Assembly (NCBI GenBank): GCA_036346395.1
Contig: CM070594.1
Location: forward strand, 13,549,385-13,613,384
DNA from: Hsuehochloa calcarea
Taxonomy: Eukaryota; Streptophyta; Magnoliopsida; Poales; Poaceae
Reading direction: 5' to 3'
DNA length: 64,000 bases
A program made the position numbers and the translations under genes. The notes beneath the pieces are model-generated. The model worked only from the letters and a program-made list of their open reading frames with translations. It was not told the DNA's origin and did no database searches. The number at the start of each line of letters is the position of its first letter. Positions within the stretch are counted from its first letter, which is position 1. This document shows positions 1 to 12,051 of the stretch, in pieces.

Positions 1-480
1 GAAGAGGTGGGCCGGGAAAGGAGCGGCGCGGGCCAGGCTGGGGGGAAGGAAATGTGGACCGACCGGGGGAAGTCGGCCCGGGAGTGAGAGGAGAAAGAAA
101 AAGGGAGGGGAGAAAAATTAAGTGGGCTGAACAAAAATGGGTTGGCCCAAATAAAATAAAGGGAGGCAAGATTTTTGGAGGGTCCAAAATCTGAAATAGG
201 TGAATTTGAATTGAGTTTTGAGTTTGGGATTTGAATGTAGGTTTGAAACACAAACCCAAGCTTAGAGGATGTTTGGAGTTTTTGGAATTCAAGCGGCAAA
301 CGAAAATTGAACGAAAATCGAAAACCGAGTGGAGGTACTATTTGTCGTCCGAAAACGGGATGTCATAGTAGTATTTGGCTACAGGGAAAAGCGGATTCTG
401 ATAGCAAACTTGTTTAGATAGGGAGTGATTAGATCTAATCTCTTCAAATTGAATTTTTTAATTTTAATTCTCTATCAATT
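1..480 (-). repeat. Truncated gypsy-type LTR/leader sequence, minus orientation
   Basis: Read on the minus strand, this stretch runs through a CCGTTTTCGGACGA block, an AT-rich tract with repeated TTCAAA motifs, then GGGCC-rich sequence. The same order of blocks occurs on the plus strand at about 62950-63300 at the other end of the window, including a shared CCTCTAAG-to-TTTCAAACC segment. The element is cut by the window edge, so its type (long LTR or 5' leader of a gypsy element) is inferred. Confidence 0.45.
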
Positions 481-1330
481 CGGAGGGATTTAATCGTATC
501 ACTGTATACCGAGAGAGTTTGAGGAAGGGAAGGGAGACCTTGGCCGGGGTAAACATGGAGCAACCAACCTAAGGCACATATGGTTTTGGTGCAACAATTA
601 TAATTGTTGCGCGTGGCAGAGGTAATAAACTAACAATTTTACAAGTGCACGTCTGTTTGAGTGAAAAAAAAAAACGAAAATTGCAATCCCTACCACGATG
701 GCGCGTACATTTGCTTATCTTTTCGACCGGAGTATATACGATGGCCACGAACGGCGTGACACCTCGGTCTAAATAAGTAAATTTGGTTCCTATCCAGGCC
801 GGCTAGTGGCGGCCTGGGTTTAGTCACACATAATATGATTTGCCATTCAAAGTACTGGTACATGTGTCGCTCTAGCACCGAAGCAAACGCGAGAGAAAAA
901 AATAGCAAAAATCAGTAAGAAAACTGCAGAATCAGACGTGAAACCGTGTCACTTTCAGGAGGTCGAGAGAGAAATCTTGGGCGTCCACTACGCGCGCCGC
1001 TCCCCCAGTACTCACCTGCGCGCGCGCCGCGTGTATCTTAATTCCTTCATTTCGTTTTCGATTTCTTCTCTCCTCTACTCTTCTCTCCTCTCCTCTCCTC
1101 TCCTCTTCTGGTAGCGGTAGCGGAGCGCCTGTGTGCTCATCACGTTCGTCCATGTTAGAGCGGACCGATATTAAAGAATGGTTGACCCGGGTTTAGAGTG
1201 AACCCAATTATTCAAATGGAGCCGTTGAAAAAGTTTTAGACCTTGCCTACGATGGCTCTTGTTACGACAGTAGCCTCCCTTTTGAGCCTGAATGTTTGTG
1301 CCTGGCTTTTCGGAGCTGTTTCTCGTTCAT
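481..1330. other. Intergenic, no gene seen; CG and CT simple repeats
   Basis: No coding region is supported. Around 1017-1031 there is a short CG run and around 1064-1108 a CT/TCTCC simple repeat, both common upstream of grass genes. The short minus-strand reading frames here are low-complexity and match nothing I recognise. Confidence 0.5.
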
Positions 1331-1331
1331 T

Positions 1332-1735
1332 TAGGGTATATACAGTAGTATAGTAATTCTCTATATCATCTGTAAACAACACTATAGACAACTCATACGA
1401 TGGTTTTTTTTCAACTGTCTTTATAGATGACACAATCTTTTAATACTTTCATGCATCTAAGATATTTCTTCATTAGTTTTGGTGATACAGTCGGCTACAG
1501 GATTGTACGCAACACATTTCTCTCTCTTTATTATCTTTCATCCACTTCAGCTTAAATCATAGTGGAGACTATAGACAGCTGATGTAAGCTCATTATACAT
1601 GACCTTAGAGTATATACATCGGTATAAACAACTTTTGTCTACAATATCTCTCCATATCATCTATAGACAGTACTAAAGACAGCTTCTACAATAGATTGTC
1701 TTTTTACATGTCTATATAGATAACTCCTTTACGTA
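1332..1735. repeat. Two diverged copies of a ~110-bp AT-rich repeat
   Basis: The segments at about 1332-1440 and 1611-1735 share the order GTATATACA, TCT(A/C)TATCATCT(A/G)TA, ACTA(A/T)AGACA, TTGTCTTT and TATAGAT. They lie in direct orientation about 280 bp apart, just upstream of the DUF1645 gene. They could be remnants of a small DNA element; no terminal inverted repeat or target duplication is clear. Confidence 0.4.
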
Positions 1736-1740
1736 TAAAA
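1734..1740 (+). promoter_or_regulatory. Possible TATA box of the DUF1645 gene
   Basis: TATAAAA lies about 330 bp before the start codon at 2067, followed by a CT-rich stretch typical of grass 5' leaders. The distance implies a leader of about 300 nt. It is inferred from motif and position only. Confidence 0.4.
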
Positions 1741-2066
1741 CTCAATTCTCTATTCTCCTCCTTTCTCCTTCACATCAAGTCTTGCAGACAATTGACATTA
1801 CACCATTATACGCGTTATTAATTGTGATACTTTTCTTAAATCTTCGTATGGTTTCGAAATAGCATAAAGAAATCTATAAACAGAAAAAAAAAAGAGGTGG
1901 TTAAACTTAAACGTCCCGAAGACCACGAGCCCACGTACTACGACCCTACGAGCATACCACACTACATATACCGGCGCCGGCTAACCCCTCTCCGTCCGGC
2001 GTCCGCCCCCTTGCCTTCCTTCAAAACCGAGCCTACCACACTACAAGTTCCCTGCCTTCGCCGCAA

Positions 2067-2900
2067 ATGCGGAGCCACCCCGCCGCGCCGGCCAGCCCCA
2101 CACGCCGCCTCTGCTCCGGCGGGGGAGGCGGTGACCGCGACGAGGACGGCGGTGGAGGCGGCCATTACTTCTTCTTCAGCGCCCCGGCCAGCCCCGTGCA
2201 CTACATCCTACGCTCGCCGCCGTCCTCCACGGCGGCGTCGGTGTCCGCGTCGGCCCACTACGCTCCCGCGGAGGATGGTAACTTCGAGTTCGCCGCGCGC
2301 CACCACGGCGCCGGAGCGGGCGCTGCCATGAGCTCCGCCGAGGAGCTCTTCCTCGCAGGGCGCATCCGCGTCGGCTGCCTCCCCCCAATCCGCCAAGAGA
2401 CGGCGTACGGGGAGCAGGAGGAGGATGACGACGACGAGGGAGGAGAGGGCGGCGTCGACGGCCACGCGCCGCGGCTCGCCAAGAACGTAGAGCCTTCCAA
2501 CTCCTTCGCATCAGCGTCGTCGTCGTCCTCAGCCAAGAACACCCAGCGGCGGATATCGCTGCGGGACCTTCTCGGACGCACCGCCAGCGACTCGGCGGCA
2601 GCGGAGGCCGTCGCTGGTGCCGAGAGGTCAGGCTTCTGGCCGCCGTCCATCTGGTCGTCACGGCCCAAGAAGGCACTGCCCTGCCTGGCGCCACAGCCGG
2701 GGCGCTGGTTCACGTCGTCGGACAGGGCGGCGCCAGCGAAGAGGGCGCAGGGAGGTGCGGCGCGCGAGGAGGCGCCGCGGCGGCGCACGACGTCGCTGCC
2801 GTACCGGCAGGGGCTAATTCTCGGATGCCTCGGCTTCGGGGCCCGGAGCTACGGGCTGGCCAAGTCCATGCACCCACTCTCCTCCCGAAAAAAAACGTAA
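2067..2900 (+). CDS. DUF1645 family protein, single exon, 277 aa
   Basis: This is an intronless GC-rich reading frame. Seen in the translation: a Gly/Asp-rich N-terminus, the block FFFSAPASPVHY at about residue 36, NFEFAAR near 72, the block SSAEELFLAGRIRV near 89, an acidic Glu/Asp run near 117, a Ser-rich run followed by RRISLRDLL near 162, and a C-terminal LPYRQGL...GCLGFGARSYG block. The combination of SAP-SP, FEF and AEELF-GRI blocks is diagnostic of plant DUF1645 (PF07816). Rice members have been linked to grain size and stress tolerance, but the biochemical role is unknown and no catalytic motif is visible. The first ATG in frame is used; the Ser/Arg-rich tail is normal for the family. 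Overlapping frames on both strands are GC-rich shadows. No sign of damage is seen. Confidence 0.85.
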   Translation: MRSHPAAPASPTRRLCSGGGGGDRDEDGGGGGHYFFFSAPASPVHYILRSPPSSTAASVSASAHYAPAEDGNFEFAARHHGAGAGAAMSSAEELFLAGRIRVGCLPPIRQETAYGEQEEDDDDEGGEGGVDGHAPRLAKNVEPSNSFASASSSSSAKNTQRRISLRDLLGRTASDSAAAEAVAGAERSGFWPPSIWSSRPKKALPCLAPQPGRWFTSSDRAAPAKRAQGGAAREEAPRRRTTSLPYRQGLILGCLGFGARSYGLAKSMHPLSSRKKT

Positions 2901-4600
2901 AAACGAAAAGGCGTGTTCAAACGAGAATCATGGCATTTCGCAGCATCTTGCATAATTTCAGGGCTTTTACGTGAAAATGGTTTGAATTGCTAATCTCTCG
3001 CGGAAAATAGAAAAGAAAAGAAAGGGTGTAAATTAAATTTTTTGCTCTGCTGATTCAATCCTTCTGCGCAGATGTGATTTTAGTACCTTCTTTTGAAGGA
3101 TAAATGCTACATTAATTCATTACATTGGTGCATGAATACATATCCTTGTGCTGCATTTCATTGTCCATTTGTTCTTGCCGTTTTGGGTCAGATGGGAACT
3201 AATGCTTGTTATTTTGTGCGTACTGACATGTAGCGAAGGAATCAAGAATGCTTGTTCTAATGTGAGACAAGCTATGGCATGTCTGAATTATCCCTGGTCA
3301 GATATGTGTTACGAGGGATTTCTAGTTTCCTACTGAATAATCAACTATCTGAACTGAAAGGTACAACCTGATCGCTGTTAGGCCATATAATCACCTGCGC
3401 TAAACAATTAGTTATCACCGTCACCATTAATTTTTCGAATGTACTAGTTTCGCTTACAAGTACTTAATTTGTCGCTGGAACGCAGGACGCCAAGAGCGTA
3501 GAGTCCAAAAGAAACCTTTCGTTTTTGTCTCTTTAATTTGTTCTCAGTGCAATCAACTGATCAAGATACCCTCGATGATCTGTGATTCAGGTGAAAAATA
3601 TGATTTCGCCGTTGCTGAAGTACACTTTATACGTGCACGAGAGTGACCAGCCACCGATCCACTCTGCTGATGCAGGCGCCTTTTGATCTTATGCCGAGAG
3701 GGTTTTGCTCTAAGAATGAATGATTCAGTCACAAACTTTGTTTTCTTGGCTTCGGGATTGGGCATCGTCTGCTGAAAGCGGCGTATTGTGGTGGGTGTAA
3801 CCGTGAAAAATATGTCAGAAATAACCCCAACAATGGCACAGATTTGCAGGGAAAATGATGGGCAGTTACTTGATTAGAACGCGAAATTGGTCTTGCGCCA
3901 CTTATTCCACAACCTCAATATGCACGGTCCAATCAGCAAGAGCCATTTCTGACAAGAGTTTCGTGACTTTTTGTCACACTTTTTTTAAGGGTAACACACA
4001 CTCAACTCACACACTATCATACGTGTACATGCCCTCTACACACATACTAGGAAAATTTGCCTTGGAGGCACCGATGCCTGACCGAGCAGTCACATATTTT
4101 CCTACTGAACACGAGCATGCATTCATTCAACTTGGAATAAACTGTAACAACCAACAACCCAACCTAAAGCTCACTTGGATTCACCAGCATTAAGCTAGGT
4201 TGCTACTGCATAAACCTCATGCTAGACCAAACTCATGCATATATTCCTAAACCATAAACACTAAACGCACAATTCTCTCGCTGAACACAGACCTGGCAGT
4301 TTCAGACTAAGTATAGAAGCTATAATTGCCCAACCTGTGTAAGAAGCCTGTTTGACCTAGGTTTCAAACCGTAAGATCAAAGCCCGTACTGTACCCATCA
4401 GGGCATTCATCTTGCAATTAGTTTGGAGTAATTTGTAGTATTCATCATAAAGCAGCACAGCTCTTCATCAAGATGCATGGGAAAGCATCATGCAAAATGC
4501 ATCTTTCCAGGACCCAAATGCAAGTGACAGTAACATAAAGCTTTGCTTTGCTTTGCTTAGAAGAAGCAAATGCAATAAGCCCTTCAACTACATGACACAC
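2901..4600. other. 3' flank and intergenic sequence, no further gene seen
   Basis: The 3' UTR of the DUF1645 gene must start here; its end cannot be placed. The rest is AT-rich with only short chance reading frames. A small CTTTG repeat lies at 4541-4560. Confidence 0.5.
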
Positions 4601-4621
4601 ACTTGTCTTCATAGCGCTATG

Positions 4622-4697
4622 CTTAGGTTAATACGACCTAAGAAGTGCCCAACACTGACCTTAGGTTAATACGACCTAAGAAGTGCCCAACACTGAC
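4622..4697. repeat. Exact 38-bp tandem duplication with an internal palindrome
   Basis: The unit at 4622-4659 is repeated without change at 4660-4697. Each unit contains CTTAGGT and ACCTAAG arms separated by 7 nt, so each can form a 7-bp hairpin. It lies 120 bp downstream of the RPA3 stop codon on the minus strand and may fall in its 3' UTR. Confidence 0.9.
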
Positions 4698-4817
4698 CCT
4701 AAGTAACATATTACAGAGGTGACTGAAGTAACATTTGGACAAATCTTAAAACTGGTGACATATCATGAACTTCAAACATGCTTAGTTGGCCAAATGTCTT
4801 CTATGCGACGCTGACCT

Positions 4818-6082
4818 CTACAGGAACAAATTCTTCACCTGACCATTTGCAAGCTTGCACAACCCATTGAATGCCACAGGATCTGCCAGATAAACATGAT
4901 AGAGAGATCAACGGTGTTATGGGGGGAAATGGAGTGAGGATGTTTAGTCTAAAATAAAATTTTGCTGCAATGTAAACATAAAAGGGAGGCCAAAGCACAA
5001 TTAGTTATATTTTGCATCAGAAGAGTCTAGAACAAAGATATCTACACAAGCTTTAAAGCACAATAAGCTCCTCTTAGAGATTTACTTTGCTCATTGTTGC
5101 AAACAAATGGTGCAACGTTGGGCATTTGGGCTCCAATAATCTTACTTCTCCAGAATATTAGCTTATGAGCTACAAGAACTTCATTTCCTGACCCACATAA
5201 ATGATTTTTGTAAATTTATTATAAAATGATGGCCAATTAGTGACAATACATGGCACCATTTGGGGGATTAGACTGAAGCTTCTAAAGGCAGAGCAAGTGA
5301 AGAAAAATAACAACACATATACTTCATTCTTTATAACAACTTAAGTCAAATTTGGCTATAGGTCAAGAAATATCCGACAATTATTGTTCTTAAAAAAAAG
5401 AAATATCCGACAATTATAGTAGTTCTGAAAAAAGAGGAGAAATAGCTTCTTAATTAAGAAATTCGTATCTAAACACAAACAATCACATAGGCTGCTCTGA
5501 TGTTCTCAAATAACATGAGTTTCAGGCCAGAAATGTAAGGATATTTGCTGATATAACCCAATACTAACAAACCCCGAACACTAACTAACAAGTTCGGAAA
5601 CAAAGGGAGCTCATAGAGTACTAGCAATTTTTTTAGGTCGTCTGTTTCTCACTGATCAAAGGTGGCGGTGGAGCATGAATACAACACGCGCCTCTAACGC
5701 CTATGAAATTATGTAAAAGCTAACAAACTTGAAGGTGGAAACTATGGCAGCAAGCAGAACATACTAACAGTGCACAGTAGTATTAATCTAAGAGGCTAAG
5801 GAAACCATCGGTGTATCAAAACTCACCAAAGTTTTCACCAAAATCAGTGCAAACTTCAGCACGGATGGACTGGTTGCTGTCAGCGATCCCAATAACTTCC
5901 ATATAGTGTGATGCAGGGGCACCCAAGGCACCTCTGATGGTTAACTGATGGCCATCAGTGGACTGCCCAACAAGCACTCCACCTTCATCGCGTTGGACTT
6001 GAACCACTGTGCGCACTCTTCGCCCAACAAACATGTTCAGAATCTCTCCATTGACGAATGCTGAAGGGCCCGACGTATCCAT
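4818..6082 (-). CDS. RPA3: Replication protein A 14-kDa subunit (RPA3/RPA14), 106 aa
   Basis: Two coding exons on the minus strand: 6082-5827 (256 nt) and 4882-4818 (65 nt), joined by a 944-nt intron with donor TTTG|GTGAGT and acceptor CTGGCAG|AT. Phases match and give 106 residues, the usual length of plant RPA3. Landmarks are MDTSGPSAFVNGEIL at the start, FVGRRVRTVVQ near 18, VGQSTDGHQLTIRG near 38, AEVCTDFGENF at the exon 1 end and FNGLCKLANGQVKNLFL at the C-terminus. RPA3 is the small OB-fold subunit that trimerises with RPA1 and RPA2 to bind single-stranded DNA in replication and repair. The start at 6082 is preferred because plant homologues begin MDTS; an in-frame ATG lies at 6112, but CTTGCAG just before 6082 looks like a splice acceptor, so a 5'-UTR intron is likely. 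Confidence 0.93.
5366..5420. repeat. Short direct repeat inside the RPA3 intron
   Basis: The string AAATATCCGACAATTAT occurs twice about 33 bp apart within the long RPA3 intron. No function is suggested. Confidence 0.7.
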
Positions 6083-6607
6083 CTCTGCAAGGTGTTGCTC
6101 CAGATTTATCAACTCAACTCAGCATTACCATCAGATAAAAAGAAAACAAATAGATTGTCCTACGTCTCGACCCCTAGCGACCAAACATATAGGAGTGCAA
6201 TCTGCTGTCAAGTGTCACCAATCAGGGGCGGACTTAACCCCCAATTTTTCTATCTCTATTAGTAGCATTAGTCCAGAGTAATAAACCTTTGATAGTCATA
6301 TGAATGGGATGGGGTCAACTGAGAGAATCGATCTTGAAGAAGAAGAAGGATCTGGTTGGATTCGACTGTAAACAACAAAGAAAAGACCAGAGCGAAACGA
6401 AGAACAATCCGAGCAAGGTAGGGCTTCCTTGCCAACAAAAGGAATCGACTCTAGATGGATCTCCACTGCACACCAATCCAGTAGAGGGGAGAAAGAGGAG
6501 GGGGAGAAGGGAAGAGTTGGAGGTGGCGTACCCGCTTCGGTGGAAGGAGGCGACGAGTTCGGCGGCGCTGGCGAAGACGATGAGGGTTTGGGGGAAGGCT
6601 CGATCGT

Positions 6608-6618
6608 ACCCCTTATAA
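6608..6618 (-). promoter_or_regulatory. Possible TATA box of RPA3
   Basis: Minus-strand CTTATAAGG lies about 530 bp before the RPA3 start codon. A first non-coding exon ending near 6532 (AGCGG|GTACG) and spliced to the acceptor before 6082 would fit, but that is inference. Confidence 0.35.
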
Positions 6619-6759
6619 GAAGTTTACGGAAATGCCCCTGTGAAATGCGAGTGGCGGCAAGGCACCACGCTTTTCCGCGCCCGGTGACCCTTTCGCGCCA
6701 AAACGCCTCTGGTTTTCCAGACTCTACCGTCCTACTGCAATGCTGCATGTTACCCTTCC

Positions 6760-7314
6760 CCCCTAGGATCGGCCCGGCCCGGCCCGGCCTGAGCCCATTA
6801 AAATGGGGCTAGGTTACCTATGAACATGTGTACCCTGTTCAAATCCCAGACTAGGCCAGACTCCAAACTAGGCCTAGAAAAGTTCGTTTTGAATGGACAG
6901 GCCCAAGCTCAGCTTGAAAATCGAGTTTTCTAATAAAACAAAACTATTTTAACTCTTTTTAGAATAAAAAATAAAATTTAATTCATTTCAGAAAAATCAA
7001 GACTCGGTCCTCAAAAATTCAGGTCGGGCCACCCATGAACAGATCTACCCGTGAGCAGGGACAAAGCCATAATTTTTTTTCCAGGAGACCATATGATGAG
7101 AACTAAATATCGAGATATGCCAAGTATAAACATTTTGCTATCTACATGAGTAAACTAATAACCATATAGATGACTTCATCAACCATAGAGGATCAAGGCT
7201 CCCACTAGTCCCATATCTCCGTTCCTGACCATGAGGTGTATCGGTTCTAGCCCCTCACTGTACTTGTTGCACCTCTCGTTGATATACCCGTACTGATTTA
7301 GCATGTTCCTACGT
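6760..7314. other. Intergenic with GGCCC repeats, no gene seen
   Basis: A (GGCCC)n run lies at about 6772-6790. A motif of the form ACC(C/T)ATGAACA followed by TCTACC or TGTACC occurs near 6819 and 7030 in direct orientation, which suggests remnant repeat sequence. No coding potential is seen. Confidence 0.4.
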
Positions 7315-7317
7315 TTA

Positions 7318-7661
7318 AGTCCTGTTCAGCCAAGCTCCGGTTCAAGAGCCCGTTTTCAACAGAAGCTAGCTCTAGAGGGAAAACAGAATAAGGGTTTTTG
7401 GTCCAAACGATGGCTTCAACTTCTAATTTTCTCCACCTTTACCAAATTGCCCTTAGAACATTTTCTTTTTCGTCTCCCACGAGGACAAGGTTGGTATTTA
7501 TCCTCCAAAAAAAATCTAGATGATGAAGCTACCATTCCCTTGCTTCTCTCCTGTAGTACAAATTGGGCTCCTTTAGAGCTGGCGCCAGAGCCCAAGTGTT
7601 TGGCTTGGTGGCTTAAGCTTCTCCCAAAAAGCCTGGCTCTAGAGCTTAGCCAAACGACACC
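7318..7661. mobile_element. Tourist-like (PIF/Harbinger) MITE, 344 bp
   Basis: The ends are imperfect inverted repeats, 13 of 20 matching: AGTCCTGTTCAGCCAAGCTC at the left, and GGTGTCGTTTGGCTAAGCTC when the right end is read in reverse. The element is flanked by TTA on both sides (7315-7317 and 7662-7664), the target duplication expected of Tourist elements. No coding capacity. Confidence 0.6.
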
Positions 7662-7859
7662 TTATTGTCATTGATAGAGGTGGGAGTCATGTCGTATCGT
7701 GCCGGCACAGCACGAGCACGACGGATCGTGGGCCACGGCGAGCTCTCCGGGCCGTGTCGTGCTAACACGGACACTCGCCGGCCAAGCCCAGCATAGCACG
7801 TTGGCCCGCCGTGCCACCGCCAGGCCATGCTGGCACGGGCATGACATAAGGCAGCTGTA

Positions 7860-9300
7860 GTGCGGGCGCGGGGGAAGTGGCAAAACGCGTCGTGTCGGAG
7901 GCAGCGTGTGGGCCGAGGGCGCCTCGGGGCTCTGGCGAGGGGGTGGTGCGACGCAGAGGAGACTGATGCGGAACCCTTTTCTCCTTGTCGCCGCTGGGCT
8001 GCCTTTTTGTCGCCGCGAGACCGCGACACCGCCGCCGGGGCCTCCTCCTCCTTGTCGCTGCGAGCCCGCAACGCCGCCGCTGGGGCCTCCTTCTCATGGT
8101 CTCGCCGCCAGGACTGGGGATTGGAGTCTCAGAGGTGCTGGAGGCCTGAGCCAGTTGGGGAGGTCGGTGAGGGCCCTGGTGAGCAGGTTGAGGAGGCGGA
8201 TGGCGTCGCTTGCCTTGTCATGCAGGACGAGGAGGCCCTTGGTGCTGCTTTCGAGGTGGCGGCCAGAGAGCTCCAGGAGGTCGACATGTGCGCAGGCGTC
8301 GGTGGCAAGGTTGAGGAAGCGGCGCCACACACCGTCGCAGTTGAAGAGCATGATCCGGTTGGGGAAGAAGAAGATCAAGAACCGAGGAAAGAATGGAAGA
8401 AGAAGGGAGACTAAGAGAGAGTGGAAGAAGAAGAGAGTCATAGACTGTGTGTGTGTGAGAGAGAGTACTTGCTACTTGCTAGTGGTGCGGTTTAGATCAC
8501 ACAAGTTTTTCAGTGTGTGAGCAGGCAAAGAACTTGACTAACACACGACTGTTGTGCTTATTTCTTCACCTCTTAGTTGCTGTTGTTGCTTCTTTTTTTG
8601 TTGCTTTGCTGTTCTTTGAGTGAGCTGTTAGTTTTGACATTGACATATAACACAAGGAGACTAGTACAAAGGAAGCCATAGATTAAGAGGTCATTGGTGA
8701 TTTCACTACCGCCCTTTTCTTCTGTATTCTATTTTTGTTCGCTATTGATGAGTTGTTAGTTTGTGTTTTAACTCTGTCTTATCTTGTTCCTGTTTCCACA
8801 GAATACCGGATCAGAGTAACCTGCGCCCTGATGAGTCATGTTAGTGTGACTGTGAAGTGCCCACTTGTGCTGTTGCGCACGATGCAAAGAGCAAAAGACC
8901 ACTCGCTGACGCTATTGCTACGCCCTCATGTGATCATGTCCTGTTGGCTATCTTGTGCAAAAGAACTCGTATATCTCGGTGGACTGTGGGTGGCTGTCAT
9001 TCTACGAATGTCGATCTCAATATTTTAGACATTGGGAAGCAGAGTTGGGATCGGTGGCCCATATGGTACAAACTCTTAGAATAATCTCATCTAGTAGTAA
9101 ATAGATTGCCTGCAATTATATTGCAGTAAAAATGCTAAATAAGAGCGTGGCTTGCGAGAAGATGCTTGGTCTGGTTACTCTAGTAAAATTATGGACACTT
9201 AAAAATTAGGGAAAAAAGTGAAATTTCATTGATATTTTACACACACATTGTTACTGTCTCGTTAAAATCTTACGCCCTAGTGTGGTGTTTCTCCGGTAAT
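7860..9300. other. hAT 3' region: GC-rich block of unknown origin and AT-rich tail
   Basis: Between the left hAT end and the transposase stop lies a GC-rich block (about 7860-8340) with open frames on both strands. The minus-strand frame (8441-8094) and the plus-strand frame (7860-8414, rich in Val-Glu-Ala-Gly) both look gene-like in composition, but I recognise no domain. It may be a host-gene fragment carried in the transposon. From 8450 on the sequence is AT-rich with GT/GA simple repeats and no gene. Confidence 0.35.
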
Positions 9301-10455
9301 GAAAAAAGTATAGTAACTACATTCATACATACATGTCAGCCACTCGATATTGAAATCGGCTAACACCTCTACGATCTTAGGATCCTCCAGTTGATGTTAA
9401 TGTCGCTCTTTTACCAATTCCTAGTCCTTGAGGCAGGTGATTGCCTCCACCATCTTGGGCGTGAGGGATGACCTCTTTTCTTCAATTATTCTTCCTATCA
9501 TGCTGAACATCGCTTCCGAATAGACGGAGGACACCGGAACCAGTAGAACATATTGTACGAAATGGCAAAACATATGGAATATCCGCTTGTTGTTTTTCCA
9601 CCAATCGAGCAACTCTAACTTGCCTTCACTAGAAAGACCAGGATCCACGTTTGCAAAATCATGCTCTAAGTAGTTGTTCAGCTCGAAGGTAGAATTCCAC
9701 TTGGGGGCGCTTGAGACTGAGAGGGTGAAGAACTAGTCTTTCCCTTCAATTTCTTCCACAAGTGTGTTGTCAAGCTTGTCTTGTTTTGATGCGTCTACTG
9801 TGAGACCTCTGATCTCGTGCTACCGCCAAACTTGTCATGATACAAGCGGAAAATATGAACAAACTCCTTTTTGACGTGTTCGAATGCTTCAAAGAAATCA
9901 AGGCCGAGGCACTCACCTATTCTCTCCATAGCCATCTGCAACCTTGCTAACTTTTTTGCAGTATCCAAAATGATAGCAAAGCAATATAGGTGTAAAATAG
10001 ATCCAAAATATTTAACAATTTTTTCCTCCATTGCTGCAACAACATGACCTAAAAGGGGATGCCCTCTAAATTTAGCAAACTTGTCTGCATTTAGCCAACT
10101 AAAATCTATAACTAAGTAAGATGTAGTGTAGTAAATACCGGATAGAGCCTTAGTTTCTTTGTAAAAAGGTATAAAAACTCTAAAAAATAACTAACAATTT
10201 TCCAATCTGAGTTAGCAAATATTAACTTATCTACATTAACATTGACAAAGACATATATAAGATGTTTATACCCTTGTACTTTCTTCAACATGATGTATGT
10301 CGAGTTCCACCGCACCTTCATGTCAAGATCGAATTTTCTTGGGGTCTTGTTGTTGGCTATGCAATACTCTGCAAACCGGAATGCCACCACCGTTGAACTT
10401 GAGAGGAAACGAAGGGCATCGCTGATATTGTTCAAATAAATGTTAATCACCCACC

Positions 10456-11192
10456 TGTTGGTGATCTAATACCGATCTTACGTATGATTGTTTGTTTCGG
10501 GGGAACTCTTGGAAAATAAAACTATGCAGAGAATGATAAGGGGATTTTATACAGGTTCAGGCCTTCTCCGGGGAGAATAATAACCCTACTCATGTGTGGC
10601 TATATTGAGTGTGTTGATCACAACTAAGAGAAAAGCTAAAGCCTAATGTCTTGTGCTTCTGATTGCCTTATCCTCCGATCGATGTCCCTGTCGTCTACTG
10701 CCTTTAACCTTTATATAGTGCATAAAGGGGTGACAGTTTCTCCAGACCAAGAGGCTTCTCACCGTTTTGGATGAAAAAATGGTTAATGGAAGTTATTGTC
10801 ATAGAGACAACACCCCCACGTCGCTAGGTAGTTGCTGTCAGAGATAGAGAAGGGACGTGCAGTTATGCCAGAGAATAACCGCATATGCTAACTGCTCTGA
10901 GTGTTTAACACATCATATAAGACTCCCTGATCGACTAGGCTCGCAAGTCTGTAGGCTTCATTAATCAGAAGGTTGTCGTAACCAAGCTAGTCGTAGGAGG
11001 ACTTACGACTTTATCATGGTCGTAGAAAGACTTATGACTATGGGGTGGTCATAGAAAGGCTTACTACCACATAGCTAAGTTTCTCCCTTATGAACATTTA
11101 AGGGGTATACTTGTGGACAACATAAAAGATATTGCTATCTATAATAATAATTACAGATAAATAATAAAATGAGGATTGTTATATCCTCATCA
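10456..11192. mobile_element. Solo LTR (737 bp) inside the hAT transposase
   Basis: The sequence begins TGTTGGTGAT and ends ATCCTCATCA (TG...CA, imperfect inverted ends). It separates two parts of the transposase that are contiguous in protein: QDGMG on one side and VINIYLNN on the other. The flanking 5-mers CCACC and CCCCA match only partly, so the target duplication is decayed. It contains a TATATAG motif near 10713. No internal domain is present. Confidence 0.65.
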
Positions 11193-12051
11193 CCCCATAC
11201 CGTCCTGCACAATGAGGTTGGGGATGTGACATATGCATCTCTGGTGGAGAACATATCCATCGATATATGTCTACAACCTTGAGGTGAGAATGTTCATAGA
11301 CTATTCACCGACGCGTTATCAACAGTTATATAAACAATATTATTTCCTATTTGAAAATTATCAATTACCCCCTAATATGAGCTCAACAATGGGATCTCTC
11401 GTGTGTGATTCAGTAATTAACTTAAACCCTATGACTCTTTTGTTTAGCTTATAGTTGTCATCTAAATAATGGTCTACAACACTAATGTAGGCAGTTCTAT
11501 GGTGTGATGATGTCCAAATATTCGAAGTTAAAGCAAAAGAGCACTAAACCTTTTGGAAAATTTCTTTTAGTGTTGCTAGCTCTCTACTATACATCCCTAA
11601 AATATTAGAAGATGTCGATCTCCTACTAACATGTTGGTACTATGAACAAAATCCGCATTGGATCATTCTTTAAAACGAGTAACTTTCACCTATCCTAATC
11701 GGTTGATCCTCGGAAATAATGTATATAGCAATTTCCCCACGGGCATAATGAGGGTTGTATGCCCATGTACTTACAGAGCCATCAGCCTCGAAGTTGAGCT
11801 GCGTCTGGACTCCTCCGCCTCGCGTGTGCGCCCCATCTTTTTCAAACATGCTTTGTAGTACTGATTCAAGTGCCCCGTCCCTCCACCTGTACGAGCAGTT
11901 AATTGAGCTTTAAAATATTTACAAGTTGCGATCTCTAACATTTGGTCGTCTCAAATTTCCTCTCTCCAGGTCATGTGCTTCCAGCACTCCGCCCTTCGCT
12001 GCTGTATTCGGGCGCGGACCTACCAATATTGCCATCCGTGGACAAGGTACT

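Noticed and set aside
2176..2788. Long minus-strand frames opposite the DUF1645 gene
   Set aside because: They are GC-driven shadows of the real gene; no domain and no conserved motif.
10451..11197. Target duplication for the 737-bp solo LTR
   Set aside because: CCACC and CCCCA match at only 3 of 5; the insertion is supported by the split transposase, not by the duplication.
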